Below are positions 1 to 8,468 of a DNA stretch of 64,000 bases, piece after piece (position 1 is the stretch's first letter; each line of letters opens with the position of its first letter). Position numbers and translations under genes: made by a program. The DNA is from Anaerolineae bacterium (lineage in GTDB: Bacteria; Chloroflexota; Anaerolineae; Aggregatilineales; JAFGMM01). The notes beneath the pieces are model-generated. The model was not told the DNA's origin. It saw only the letters and a list, made by a program, of their open reading frames with translations, and made no database searches. The DNA lies in the NCBI GenBank assembly GCA_027494055.1, contig JAOSJO010000024.1:294113-358112 (forward strand). The letters run 5' to 3'.

Positions 1-996
1 TTTGGCGCGCCCTACGAGCTTCCGAGCGACCAGTGTTATTGCGAGACCTGCGCGGCGATTGCCAGCATCCAGTGGAACTGGCGTATGCTGCTCGCGACCG
101 GAGAGGCGCGGTTTGCCGATTTACTGGAGCAAACCCTGTACAACGGCTTCCTGAGCGGCGTCGCCGCAGACGGGGAGCACTTCTTCTACATCAACCCGCT
201 GCTCAGTCGGGGTGGGTATGAGCGCGCCGCGTGGTACGAGGTGGCCTGCTGCCCGCCCAACATCATGCGCACCGTCGCGTCTGTGGAGCACTACCTCGCC
301 ACCACCGACGCCAGCGGCGTGCAGGTTCACCTTTACAGCCCTGCCAGCGTCAGCGCCACGCTGGAATCGGGCGAGCGGGTGGCGCTGCGCCTTGAGACGC
401 AGTATCCCTGGCAGGGTCACGTCGCCCTCACCATCGTCGAGACCGGCGCCCAACCCTGGACGTTGCGCCTGCGCATTCCGGGTTGGCAGGAGGCCGCATC
501 GATTCGCGTCAACGGGCAGGCTGCCAACACCGCTGCGCGCGCCGGAACTTACGCCTTGATTGTGCGCGCCTGGCAGCCGGGGGATCGCGTCGAGCTGGAC
601 CTGCCCATGCCGCCGCAGTTGCTGGAGGCGCATCCACAAATCGACGCCACGCGCGCCAGCGCCGCCATCCGGCGCGGGCCGCTGGTCTACTGCCTTGAGC
701 AACGCGATCAAGACCCTGATGTGGACATCTTCTCTGTCCAGATAGACGCGCGCGCGCCTCTGGAGGCCGCGTGGAATCCAGACTTGCTCGGCGGCATGAT
801 GGTGGTGAACGCCTGTGGGCACGCGCTCGACATGAATGGCTGGGCAGGGCATCTGTACCGGCCCCTGGGCGCGGTTGAGGGCCTCCCCAGGCGTCCTGTG
901 CAGCTCCGGGCCGTGCCTTACTTCGCGTGGGCGAACCGGGGCGCCAGGGCGATGCGCGTCTGGATTCCGCGCGCCGCTGACCGTGATTCGCGCTGA
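1..996 (+). CDS. GH127-type beta-L-arabinofuranosidase (DUF1680), 3' part
   Basis: Glycoside hydrolase that in the characterised GH127 family removes terminal beta-L-arabinofuranose. The reading frame is open from base 1, so the N-terminal half lies outside the window. The visible part holds two family signatures: YCETCAAIA near bases 46-72, which carries the metal-site Glu and Cys pair, and EVACCPPN near bases 238-261, whose double Cys includes the family's proposed thiolate nucleophile. A beta-sandwich-like C-terminal portion follows, with IPGW and RGPLVYCLE motifs typical of the family. The ATG at 85 is internal and not a start. Identification of the family is firm; the exact substrate is not. 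Confidence 0.9.
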   Translation, partial: FGAPYELPSDQCYCETCAAIASIQWNWRMLLATGEARFADLLEQTLYNGFLSGVAADGEHFFYINPLLSRGGYERAAWYEVACCPPNIMRTVASVEHYLATTDASGVQVHLYSPASVSATLESGERVALRLETQYPWQGHVALTIVETGAQPWTLRLRIPGWQEAASIRVNGQAANTAARAGTYALIVRAWQPGDRVELDLPMPPQLLEAHPQIDATRASAAIRRGPLVYCLEQRDQDPDVDIFSVQIDARAPLEAAWNPDLLGGMMVVNACGHALDMNGWAGHLYRPLGAVEGLPRRPVQLRAVPYFAWANRGARAMRVWIPRAADRDSR

Positions 997-1042
997 CACA
1001 GACGCCGTGTCGAACACCAGCGCGACAGAACTCGTACAAAGC

Positions 1043-1071
1043 AAGACGCCCACGCAGTACGTGGGCGTCTT
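1043..1071. terminator. Bidirectional hairpin terminator
   Basis: A perfect 12-bp inverted repeat, AAGACGCCCACG and CGTGGGCGTCTT, is separated by a 5-base loop. It lies between the convergent glycosidase gene and the tRNA, so it can end transcripts from both sides. The T-rich flank is short. Confidence 0.7.
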
Positions 1072-1087
1072 GAATGTGGACCATCAG

Positions 1088-1162
1088 TCGGGGCGCTCGG
1101 ATTTGAACCGAGGACCTCTACAACCCCATTGTAGCGCGCTAGCCGAACTGCGCCACGCCCCG
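1088..1162 (-). tRNA. tRNA-Pro (anticodon GGG)
   Basis: The minus strand folds into a full cloverleaf. It has a 7-bp acceptor stem CGGGGCG/CGCCCCG, D stem GCGC/GCGC, anticodon stem CTACA/TGTAG with loop ATGGGGT, and T stem CTCGG/CCGAG with loop TTCAAAT. Anticodon GGG reads CCC proline codons. The C1-G72 pair and A73 discriminator are the known identity elements of bacterial tRNA-Pro and support the call. CCA is not encoded and must be added after transcription. Confidence 0.96.
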
Positions 1163-1260
1163 AACACGCGCCAAATCATACCACAATCGCACGCTGGAAT
1201 CAACGATCTGGCTTGCGACCCGGACGCACCGGCCAGGAACGCGCGCAAGCGCCTGGAAGA

Positions 1261-1599
1261 TCAGTCCAGCGGGGGCAGCGCATCCTGTTCAGGCGTCGCC
1301 GGCAGGTCGGGTTCGACAGCCGCGAAGAGCAGCAGCGCGCCAACGACAATCACCAGGCTGACGAGCACATACTTGACGAAATCGGCGAGAAGATTGGCTG
1401 GCGTGAAGATCGTCACAACCAGAGTTACCAACAGCGCGGCGGGGATGCCCGACATCCCGGCGCTGGCGACGTAGTTGAGCGCCCTGGCCGGCGCGCCGCC
1501 CTGAACCGGCGCAGCTTTCTCAGACGCGCGCGCAACGAAGTAGCCGCCGATCAACGCGACGGCAACGCCAACCGCAACCATGAATAGGCTACTGTCCAT
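1261..1599 (-). CDS. Small membrane protein of unknown function
   Basis: 112 residues. It has an N-terminal hydrophobic segment (residues 4-23), a polar Ala/Pro linker, then two further hydrophobic segments (about 50-65 and 74-93) and a short acidic, Pro-rich tail. It probably has three membrane spans. The ATG is preceded by AAGGAGA at a good distance. It follows the DUF5989 gene by 63 bases on the same strand, so it may be the last gene of the carbamoyltransferase cluster, although a hairpin at 1624-1653 lies between. I do not recognise a family and assign no function. Confidence 0.7.
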   Translation of the reverse strand: MDSSLFMVAVGVAVALIGGYFVARASEKAAPVQGGAPARALNYVASAGMSGIPAALLVTLVVTIFTPANLLADFVKYVLVSLVIVVGALLLFAAVEPDLPATPEQDALPPLD

Positions 1600-1623
1600 A
1601 CCGGTCTCCTTCGGTTTGTGTGC

Positions 1624-1653
1624 GGCAGGGGCGGGCCTGCGCGCGCCCCTGCC
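1624..1653. other. Intergenic hairpin
   Basis: Inverted repeat GGCAGGGGCG / CGCCCCTGCC (10 bp, loop of 10) between the DUF5989 gene and the following small membrane protein gene. It has no T-tract, so it is more likely a transcript-stability or attenuation element than a complete terminator. Confidence 0.45.
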
Positions 1654-1662
1654 GGTCGTCTG

Positions 1663-1833
1663 CTAGAACAGCGTGTAGATGAACGGCGCGGCGCCCGACG
1701 CGCTGGCGAAGATCATCAGCGCGGCGAAGATCACCAGCACCACAACCATCGGGATCAGCCACCACAGCTTGCGCGCCCACAGGAACTGGAACAGCTCCCC
1801 GATCACGCCCATCCGCGACGTGAAGTCGCTCAC
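1663..1833 (-). CDS. DUF5989 family small membrane protein
   Basis: A 56-residue protein too short for most ORF cut-offs. The sequence reads VSDFTSRMGVIGELFQFLW, then a basic ARKLWW, a hydrophobic span, and the conserved C-terminus APFIYTLF. That layout of LW..R..W, one transmembrane helix and PFIYTLF at the extreme end matches DUF5989, a family known to sit beside NodU/TobZ-type carbamoyltransferases. Here it lies 47 bases after the carbamoyltransferase stop. The start is taken as GTG at 1833, because an in-frame stop lies just upstream; an ATG seven codons in (1812) is the alternative. Function of the family is unknown. Confidence 0.8.
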   Translation of the reverse strand: MSDFTSRMGVIGELFQFLWARKLWWLIPMVVVLVIFAALMIFASASGAAPFIYTLF

Positions 1834-1880
1834 ACGGCAGAGACCCGACCTGGCTTCTTAACTGGCGCTTCTGACACGGC

Positions 1881-3675
1881 TTATTGCTCCTTTCGAACGA
1901 GGAAGGACTCCATCACCAGCATATCGATATCGCTCTTGCTGAAGGTCCAGTGTGCGTTGGCGGGCGTGCTGACGATGGGTTCACCGCGCAGGTTGAACGA
2001 CGTGTTGAGCACGACCGGAGTCCCGGTGACCTCGCCAAACCGGTCGATGATGTCGTAGTAGAGCGGGTTGGTCTCGCGGTCGATGGTCTGCAGGCGTCCG
2101 GTGCCGCCTTCGTGCGTGGTGGCCTCCAATTCATGCCGCTTGCTCTCGATGACCGGGCTGACCATGAGCATGAAGCGCGCCGGCAGGTTTCTATCAACGC
2201 CGGGGAAATCGAAGTACTGGGCGGCGCGATTGTCGGGCACGACCGGGGCGAAGGGACGGAACGGCTCGCGAAACTTGATCTTTGTGTTGACGATGTGCTT
2301 CATCTCCGCGCGGCGTGGGTCGGCCAGGATGCTGCGGTTGCCGAGCGCGCGGCCCCCACTCGAAGCGTCCCTGGAACAGGCCGATGACCTTCTCGTGCGC
2401 CAGGTTCTCGGCGACAAGCTCCGCCAGCTTCCCGCGGTCGTCAAAGTGCTCGTAGCGGATGCCGTTCCTGTCCAGGAACGCCTTGATCTCGCCTTCGGTG
2501 TAGTCCTGGCCGTAGTAGGCGTGGCGCATCACGCTGCTGCGCTTGCGTGGTTTGCCGAGCACCATGTGGTACGCCCACAGCGCCGCGCCCAGCGCCCCGC
2601 CGTCGTCGCCGGCGGCGGGCTGGATGAACACATCCTCGAAACCGGCCTCGCGCAAGACGCGGAAGTTGGCGACGCTGTTGAGCGCCACGCCGCCGGCCAT
2701 GACCAGATTCTTCTGGCCGGTGCGGTTGCGCACGTTGGTCGCCATTTTCAGCATCGCCTCTTCGGTAACGCGCTGGATGCTGGCCGCCACGTCGGCGTAG
2801 TGCTGGCACTCCCTGACAAAGGGATCGTCCGGGTTGGCGTTGGGGTCGGTGCGCGTGGTGACGAACTCGCCTTCGGGGGTGCGCGGCGGGCCAAACAGGT
2901 CGGTGAAGCGCTCGTTGTACGTGTTGGTGGGCGAATAGTGGAACGAGAAGTAATCCATGTTGAGGTTGAACGAGCCGTCGTCGTGCAGGTTGAAGACCTT
3001 GTACACCTTGTCCATGTAACGCGGCTCGCCGTAGGGCGACATGCCCATGACCTTGTACTCGCCGTTGTTGACCTTGAAGCCCAGCCACGCGGTGAACGCC
3101 GAGTACAGCAGCCCCAGCGAGTGCGGAAAACGCTGCTCGCCGTCGAGTTCGATTGCGTTGCCGCCGTTGGGCTGGTCCTCCCAGTCGCCTCTGGCGACCC
3201 CGGTCGCTGCGGTGGTCCACTCGCCCACGCCATCGATGGTGAGCACTGCCGCCTCGTCAAAGGGCGAGCTGAAGAACGCGCTCGCTGCGTGGCTCAGGTG
3301 GTGGTCGCAGAAGAGCAGCTTCCTGGCCGGGATGTTCAGGTGCTTTTGCAGCAGGCTCTTGACCCAGAAGCGGTCTTCCAGCCAGGCCAGGACCGCCTCG
3401 CGCCACACGCCCGCCGAGCGCGGGAAGGTGCCCAGGGTGGTTAGCAGGATGCGCTCCACCTTGACCATCGGCTTCTCGTAAAAGACGGCGTAGTCCAGGT
3501 CAGGCCCGGTGATGCCGGCTCTCTTCAGCACGAACTCAATGGCGTGCTTGGGATAGCCGTTGTCGTGCTTCTTGCGCGTGAAGCGCTCTTCCATCGCGGC
3601 GGCGACCAACTCGCCGTCCTTGATGAGCGCCGCCGCCGAGTCGTGGTAGAAACAAGAGACACCAAGGATATACAT
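1881..3675 (-). CDS. Carbamoyltransferase (NodU/TobZ family), frameshifted
   Basis: Transfers a carbamoyl group from carbamoyl phosphate, through a carbamoyl-adenylate, to a hydroxyl group on a sugar or natural product. The N-terminal Kae1-like domain (about residues 1-370) shows YHDSAAAL, CDHHLSHAASAFF, VLTIDG and VMAGGVALNSVAN. The C-terminal domain shows FEWGPRALGNRSILADPR, KIKFREPFRPFAPV and NTSFNLRGEPIV. Around 2353-2362 the frame breaks within a GC-repeat: the protein continues in the next frame without loss, so about 598 residues are encoded if corrected. The 77-residue gene upstream and DUF5989 downstream form a recurrent cluster with this family. The acceptor molecule is unknown; nearby glycosyltransferases or SGNH hydrolases suggest a cell-surface glycan, which is inference. 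Confidence 0.92.
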
Positions 3676-3908
3676 CAGAACTGCCTCCGCGCGTCTTCGA
3701 GCTGATTGCTGACCGGATCACGATTGACCCACTGAAGCGGCAGGTTCTCCGTCTTGATCTTGAGCGGGTCGCTGAGGAGACGCACGCCCAATCCAAAGGG
3801 TAACATGATCGTGTAGTAGAAGAACTGGACGATGGCGCGGCCCTGGTAGTTGCCGAGCACGCCACCAATGACTTTCCACCGCTCCCATGCTTTGCTCAAC
3901 AGGTTCAA
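3675..3908 (-). CDS. Small single-span protein linked to carbamoyltransferase
   Basis: 77 residues. It has an amphipathic basic N-terminus, a hydrophobic and aromatic stretch QFFYYTIMLPFGLGVRLL (about 29-46), then a short polar tail ending in LEDARRQF. One membrane-associated helix is likely. The stop codon overlaps the start of the carbamoyltransferase by one base (TGATG-type junction at 3675), so the two are translationally coupled. Small proteins of this kind are commonly found directly before carbamoyltransferase and DUF5989 genes. No function is established that I can name. Confidence 0.75.
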   Translation of the reverse strand: MNLLSKAWERWKVIGGVLGNYQGRAIVQFFYYTIMLPFGLGVRLLSDPLKIKTENLPLQWVNRDPVSNQLEDARRQF

Positions 3909-3984
3909 GGTATCCCCTCCATGGCTATGATGGATGGCCTGTCTCCAAACGGGTCGCCTATGCCAGACGGCGCGAAGCGCGAAG

Positions 3985-5331
3985 TCACTCCCACCCTAGC
4001 TGCTCCCCGATCAGATCAAGCATCCGTTGCGCAATCAGGGCGTTGCCCTCTGGTGTGACGTGTGACAATGGATCGACGTAGATCAGCCCGTCTTGCGCGT
4101 CGAAAACATCGGCAATGTTGTAAAGGTCTCTCGACTCATTGGCCGCCTGCCGGACGTGTTCGTATACCTCCGCGAACAGGGCAACGAGCGTGCCCTCGCC
4201 CAGCGCAGCCTTGAGCGCTTCCTCCTCCTCCGTAAGCGGCTTGTCGCCATGCGCAATTGTGGGCTGCCAGAAGAAGGCGTAATCAAACCCGTGCTGCGCA
4301 GCCAGCGCGCCCACGAGCACATGGTTCTGCAGGTAAGCCTGCGTGACCCCTTCGCCCAGGCTTGCGATGTCCACATCCGCGATGCGATAGGCGTCCAGGC
4401 CGGTCGCCACCCCAGGCCCTCCAGCAACTGGAACGTGTTGGTCGCCTCCAGCAGCCGGCGGGCGCTGATTGCCCACCCTCCTTCTACATAGGCGGTAATC
4501 TGCGAGAGGTTCTGGTGCGCAACCGGCTTGCCCGCCTGCGCTGCCGCGTAGATCTCGTTGATGCCGTCGTAGAAGATCACCAGATCGGGAATGTCTCTCT
4601 CCTGAAGCTGGAGCATGAGCGCGATAATGCTCTGCGTGGAAACCCACGCCGGCTCCGCGAAGTTGACCACGCAGACCGGCCCCTCGCGCAGGGAGGTCAG
4701 GCGGGTTTGAAGGTGCGCGGGGATCGTTCCCCAATCCGGCGCGCCGAGGCCCCACATCGTCGAGCCGCCGAAGGTGAAAACCCTGTAGGCATCCGCGTTG
4801 CAGTCCGCGCCGGGCGTCTCCCGGCGACCGGCTTCGTTGATGGTGATCGTCTCGCCAGCGAAGGGCGCCCTCCGCCAAACGGTGTAGGGGTTGGTATTGC
4901 GTCTTGCTAACCGCGTAGTACTCGCTCCAGTATTGGTTTGCCCATTCCTGCGTCGCGTAGTAAGGCGACTGCGAAGGCTCTAGCCCTTTTGGCAGGAGGC
5001 CCAATTTGATGACCGCGAGCGCGATGATCTCGATCACAATCAGGATGACGATCACGTTCAGGAGCATCAGCCCGACGGCGCGATAAAGCCACGCAAGCCG
5101 TCGCCCAAAGGCCCGCCCGCTCTGCAAGTCTTCGCGCCGGAGGACAAGCCCGACCAGCAGCGCCAGGAATCCGATCAGCATCAGGATCGCCTGACCGACG
5201 CCAACCTCGACCTGACCTGCGCCGACCGCGTCGGCAAGAAGCGGAACCACGATCAGCGCAAGGCCAATTGTAAGGATTGCGGTCCTTATCATCCGAAAAT
5301 GGCGGTAACCTTGTGCGACTTCTACACGCAT
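3985..5331 (-). CDS. Membrane-anchored SGNH/GDSL-type hydrolase, frameshifted twice
   Basis: The N-terminus has three hydrophobic segments (about residues 14-37, 46-62 and 88-112), followed by an extracytoplasmic region. The middle third is readable only in another frame (about 4886 to 4415) and contains FGGSTMWGLGAP, the likely block I with the catalytic Ser, and VIFYDGINEIY, a block III variant. The frame then returns and ends with VDPLSHVTPEGNALIAQRML, where the Asp-x-x-x-His pair of block V appears. The two breaks compensate each other, so the full protein is about 448 residues. SGNH enzymes act as esterases or acyl transferases on glycans or lipids. It is the paralogue of the next gene and belongs to the carbamoyltransferase neighbourhood. 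Confidence 0.75.
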   Translation of the reverse strand: MRVEVAQGYRHFRMIRTAILTIGLALIVVPLLADAVGAGQVEVGVGQAILMLIGFLALLVGLVLRREDLQSGRAFGRRLAWLYRAVGLMLLNVIVILIVIEIIALAVIKLGLLPKGLEPSQSPYYATQEWANQYWSEYYAVSKTQYQPLHRLAEGALRWRDDHHQRSRSPGDARRGLQRGCLQGFHLRRLDDVGPRRAGLGNDPRAPSNPPDLPARGAGLRGQLRGAGVGFHAEHYRAHAPASGERHSRSGDLLRRHQRDLRGSAGGQAGCAPEPLADYRLCRRRVGNQRPPAAGGDQHVPVAGGPGVATGLDAYRIADVDIASLGEGVTQAYLQNHVLVGALAAQHGFDYAFFWQPTIAHGDKPLTEEEEALKAALGEGTLVALFAEVYEHVRQAANESRDLYNIADVFDAQDGLIYVDPLSHVTPEGNALIAQRMLDLIGEQLGWE

Positions 5332-5591
5332 GGTCGGGTCACGCTCGGCGTGTTCTCAACACTCAGAAATCGATGGCCGCCCCAAAGGTCTGTCGGGGCT
5401 GGATATGCTGGCGACGACGATGAAACCGGGTAGCGTCTGGAGGAGGCTGTAATGATGCGCAGTGACGGTCGGTCAGATTGGCATAAGTATATGTGATGCA
5501 TCCAGTTAACCGAAAGCATAACAAGTATTCGTGAAATCCAGGTAAACGACAGGTGAAGGCATTCTTAGCTCCCAAACCGCGAATTGGCATG
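5332..5591. other. Intergenic region upstream of the first SGNH gene
   Basis: 260 bases without a gene, between the two minus-strand SGNH genes. Its part 5450-5560 is repeated, diverged, at 6930-7040 in front of the second SGNH gene (see repeat). It is AT-richer than its surroundings and probably carries the promoter of the gene starting at 5331. Confidence 0.6.
5502..5558. repeat. Copy A of duplicated SGNH upstream region
   Basis: Direct repeat of 6981-7037. The best-kept part is CGTGAAATCCAGGT, followed by AAACGACAGGTGAAG here and CAACAACAGGTGAAG in copy B. About three quarters of positions match over 57 bases, and weaker similarity extends upstream to about 5450 and 6930. Both copies lie 5' of a minus-strand SGNH gene. 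Confidence 0.75.
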
Positions 5592-6768
5592 TTACCGCCC
5601 AATTGGCAGCCCAAGCGCGTCCGCGTGCTCGACCAGGAACGCAGGGATGGCGTTGGCGGCGTGGCGGTGCCCCGCGGCGTTCCAGTGGCGGTCCAGCGGC
5701 AGGTAGAGGGGGCCGGCCTCGCGGCGTATGGATGGCAGCAAATCAATCAGCAACACGTCGTGCCGGGCCGCGAACTCCGCTACCAGGCGGTTTGGGTGCT
5801 CAACGTCAACCGCCTCCTCCGGCAGGGGCGTAGATTTGCAGGTATTGCTGCCACAGGTTCAGGTCGGCCTGGTAGGCGGTGGGGATGACGACAATGACAA
5901 CCTGTGCGTTGGCGGCGTGCGCGGTGTCGATGAGGCGCGCAAGCTGATCCTGCGCAAAAGCCCAGGACGCCTGCATCGCCGCGTCGTACTCGCGCTTGAA
6001 GGCGGGTGGGAACCAGTAATCGCGGAGGCCGAACCGCCACAGCAGGGTGTTGAGCCGGTTGGTCAGAAACACGTAGGCGTGCGAGTTGCCTTGCAGCCAT
6101 TCATGGATCGGCCTCAAGACCTGGGTCTTGAGGCTGTCCTCGCTGTGGGTGTAGAGCCGGCCATCTTCGACATAGACATTGGGGTCTACGTGGTCGGTCA
6201 TGTCATTCTCGGTGAAAAAGCTGACGATGACCAGGTCCGGCTCCAGTTGAAGGCCTTCGGTTTCCAGGTAGATCTCTTCCTGTTCGGGGCCGTAGCCGCC
6301 GACGCCGGCGTTGATGACTTCGTACCGGTGATCGGGGTCCGCTTCGTTGAGCTGGCTCTGGAGCAGCTTGGGATAGGCCTGGTCCGCAGGAACCTGGGCG
6401 GCAAACGTAAACGAATCGCCCAGAACGAGGATGCGGTAGGTCTCCTCCGGCTTGGGACCGTAGTCTTGCGATTCGCGCAGGTGTTGCGCGTCGGTCTGAA
6501 CCTCGGTGGTAAATTCCGTCGTGCTGATGGTGCCAGAGAAGTCCGCCGCCAGGCGATAGATGCGGCGCGGGTCGGCCTCAAACAGCCCGGCGGAGATGTA
6601 TTGCAGGTGTTGTGGCGCGACCAACCTCACCCCGATTTCGACCAGGCACAGCGAAACCATCACACCGACGCCGACAATCGCCAGCCGGCTCAACGCGGTG
6701 CGCAGGCAGCCTGCGCGCGGCCTGGGTGGTTGGGTAGAAGCAGTTTCGGCGGATAGCGGTGTCGCCAT
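5592..6768 (-). CDS. SGNH/GDSL-type hydrolase with N-terminal membrane anchor, frameshifted
   Basis: About 390 residues after correction. A Pro/Arg-rich start is followed by one transmembrane segment (about residues 27-48). Block I is ILVLGDSFTFAAQV with the catalytic Ser, the block II Gly lies in NAGVGGYGPEQE, and block III is SFFTENDMTDHV with the conserved Asn-Asp. The continuous frame ends early, at about 5806, inside a GGAGGAGGCGG stretch. In the next frame the protein continues for some 70 residues and supplies LPLDRHWNAAGHRHAANAI, the block V Asp and His, ending at TAA 5592-5594. Without correction the enzyme would lack its catalytic Asp-His. The role is probably acylation or deacylation of a surface polymer. 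Confidence 0.8.
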
Positions 6769-6810
6769 TGCAGCACGATTCCAGAGACAAACCCGGCTCT
6801 AGATCAAGTC

Positions 6811-6868
6811 AGGGGCCGATCAACATCAGAATTGCCTGACTGACGCCGACCGCGTCGGCAAGTAAAGA
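6811..6868 (-). pseudogene. Relic of an SGNH gene N-terminus
   Basis: Read on the minus strand this stretch gives LLADAVGVSQAILMLIGP and then a stop. The intact paralogue at 3985-5331 has LLADAVGAGQ...GVGQAILMLIG in its first membrane segments. DNA similarity continues into the upstream repeat. The fragment has no start or catalytic part and is best read as the remains of a third tandem SGNH copy. Confidence 0.7.
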
Positions 6869-6980
6869 GCGATAACAGCCTGGATATGGCCGGTGGCGTG
6901 ATGAGGCGACCTTGTGTCTGGCAGGTAACTGCCGTGGTACGCAGTTAATGACAGACCGGCACAGGTGTGTGTGGTTGGAC

Positions 6981-7037
6981 CCAGCTAACTGAAAGCCTAG
7001 CAGTTATCCGTGAAATCCAGGTCAACAACAGGTGAAG
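6981..7037. repeat. Copy B of duplicated SGNH upstream region
   Basis: Direct repeat of 5502-5558 in the same orientation, upstream of the SGNH gene that starts at 6768, with the coding relic in between. Confidence 0.75.
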
Positions 7038-7198
7038 ATAGGCTTATCTCGTGCGCCGCGCGTTGCGATGCCCAGCCACCGGGGCTGCGCGTCTGGGCGT
7101 CAAGCTGGCCGCTGAGCGACATCCGTGCGCCGCACATTCCTTTTGGGGTTGTGGTATACTTCCTGCCAACGTCCATAACATCGCCACCGGAGGCACGT

Positions 7199-7925
7199 TT
7201 GTTCATCCAACAGGCGCTCAGCAGGCCCGCACTGCTCATCTCCTCCGCCATTGCGCTCGTCCTGCCATCGCAGTGCACGAGCTTGGTCACGCCTACATGG
7301 CGAAGTTCATGGGCGACCCCACCGGCGTCGAGCACGGGCGGACGACGATCACATTTACGAACCCCTCAACCGCCAAAGAACGCAGATCACGTTCATCAAT
7401 CCCATCAGGTATTTCAACGTGATCGGGTTCCTCATGTTTCTCATCATCGGGTTTGGCTTCCTGGGGCAGGCGCCCGTTAATGCATACCGGATGCGCAATC
7501 CCCGCCTGGGTATGACGCTCGCTGTCGCCGCCGGGCCACTCTCGAACCTGCTGACCGCGCTTGTGTTCGCGATTCCCTGGTGGCTGGGGCTGTTCAACCC
7601 GCAGCAGCTTTTCACTAGTGTGTTGACGTCGCAGTACGTGCCGAGTCTTTCCGAGGTCGGCTACTACATCATTTTCTGGAACGTCCTTCTGTGCTTCTTC
7701 AACCTGCTGCCCTTCTACCCGCTGGATGGGTGGACCATCGTGCTTGGCCTGCTGCCGACCGACCTGGCCTACACCTGGGAACGCTACCGGACGCAGAGCT
7801 ATTACCTGTTCTTCATCCTCATCATCCTCAGCATTCTGCCGATCCCCGGCGTGCCCAATATCTTCGGGCTGCTGATCTCGCAGCCGACAAACGCCGTGGT
7901 CGGCTTTCTCACGCGGCTGGGGTAG
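7199..7925 (+). CDS. Site-2 protease family (M50) membrane metalloprotease, frameshifted
   Basis: Intramembrane zinc protease family. The zinc-binding motif HELGHA lies in AIAVHELGHAYMAKFMG (about 7268-7318). Four or more hydrophobic segments follow, including AAGPLSNLLTALVF and the second-metal-ligand region NLLPFYPLDGW, where the Asp completes the zinc site. The protein is split over three frames, with breaks near 7255 and 7360. A TTG start at 7199 sits 5 bases after GGAGG, and that frame gives a hydrophobic first helix before the motif. Short M50 proteins of this type without PDZ domains are common, and their substrates are mostly unknown. The next gene follows after 6 bases. Confidence 0.82.
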
Positions 7926-7931
7926 CGGACG

Positions 7932-8450
7932 ATGGCGCTTTATCGCTTGCAGCAGGGCCTCCGCGCGCTCACTGCGTACACCCGGCCCGTCGATCTGGAC
8001 ACGGCGCGGGCCTATCTCGCCCCGTCGCTGCTGGACTTGTTCCTGAGGATGCGGCGCAGCGAGCAGCAGCACAGCCTCAACGTGCTGCACGCTTTGCGCG
8101 CCGCCGGCCATACCCACCCCGACCTGATGACGGCGGCGCTGCTCCACGACGTGGGCAAGAGCCGCGCCCCGTATCATCTCTGGGACCGGGCGCTGGTTGT
8201 GCTGGCGGGCGTGTTCGCGCCGCGCCGCGCCGGAGCGTGGGGCGCGGCGGAGTCGCCAACGGGGTGGCGGCGGCCCTTTGTGGTGGCGGCGCAGCACCCG
8301 GCGTGGAGCGCCGCGATGGCCGGTGCGGCGGGGGCGTCGGCGGCGGCGGTGCAGCTCATCGCCCGGCACCAGGAGAAACTCGACCGCCCGCCGCGCGACG
8401 ACATCGAGCAGCTGCTCTGCGCGCTCATCGCGGCAGATGGACGGCATTAG
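7932..8450 (+). CDS. HD-domain phosphohydrolase
   Basis: 172 residues. The HD metal-binding signature is visible: H in SEQQHSLNV, HD in ALLHDVGKSRAP, H in VAAQHPAWS and a distal H in LIARHQEKLD. Such proteins hydrolyse phosphate esters, often of nucleotides, and usually need divalent metal. It follows the M50 gene by 6 bases and precedes the TyrA-like gene by 18, so co-transcription is likely. The substrate cannot be told from the sequence. Confidence 0.85.
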   Translation: MALYRLQQGLRALTAYTRPVDLDTARAYLAPSLLDLFLRMRRSEQQHSLNVLHALRAAGHTHPDLMTAALLHDVGKSRAPYHLWDRALVVLAGVFAPRRAGAWGAAESPTGWRRPFVVAAQHPAWSAAMAGAAGASAAAVQLIARHQEKLDRPPRDDIEQLLCALIAADGRH

Positions 8451-8468
8451 GACCACGAGAGAGGAACG

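Larger units (their letters stand above)
6769..7198. other. Intergenic region with decayed duplicate
   Basis: 430 bases without an intact gene, between divergent genes. The left part, 6811-7040, is a diverged copy of 5172-5560: a short coding relic followed by the upstream repeat. The right part leads to the M50 protease and ends with a GGAGG ribosome site at 7189-7193. Confidence 0.65.

Noticed and set aside
2068..3444. A 458-codon open frame antisense to the carbamoyltransferase
   Set aside because: The minus strand has strong family motifs; the plus frame is a shadow.
1881..3675. Saxitoxin- or antibiotic-type biosynthetic cluster suggested by the carbamoyltransferase
   Set aside because: There are no polyketide, peptide synthetase, aminoglycoside or tailoring genes around it, only small membrane proteins and SGNH hydrolases.
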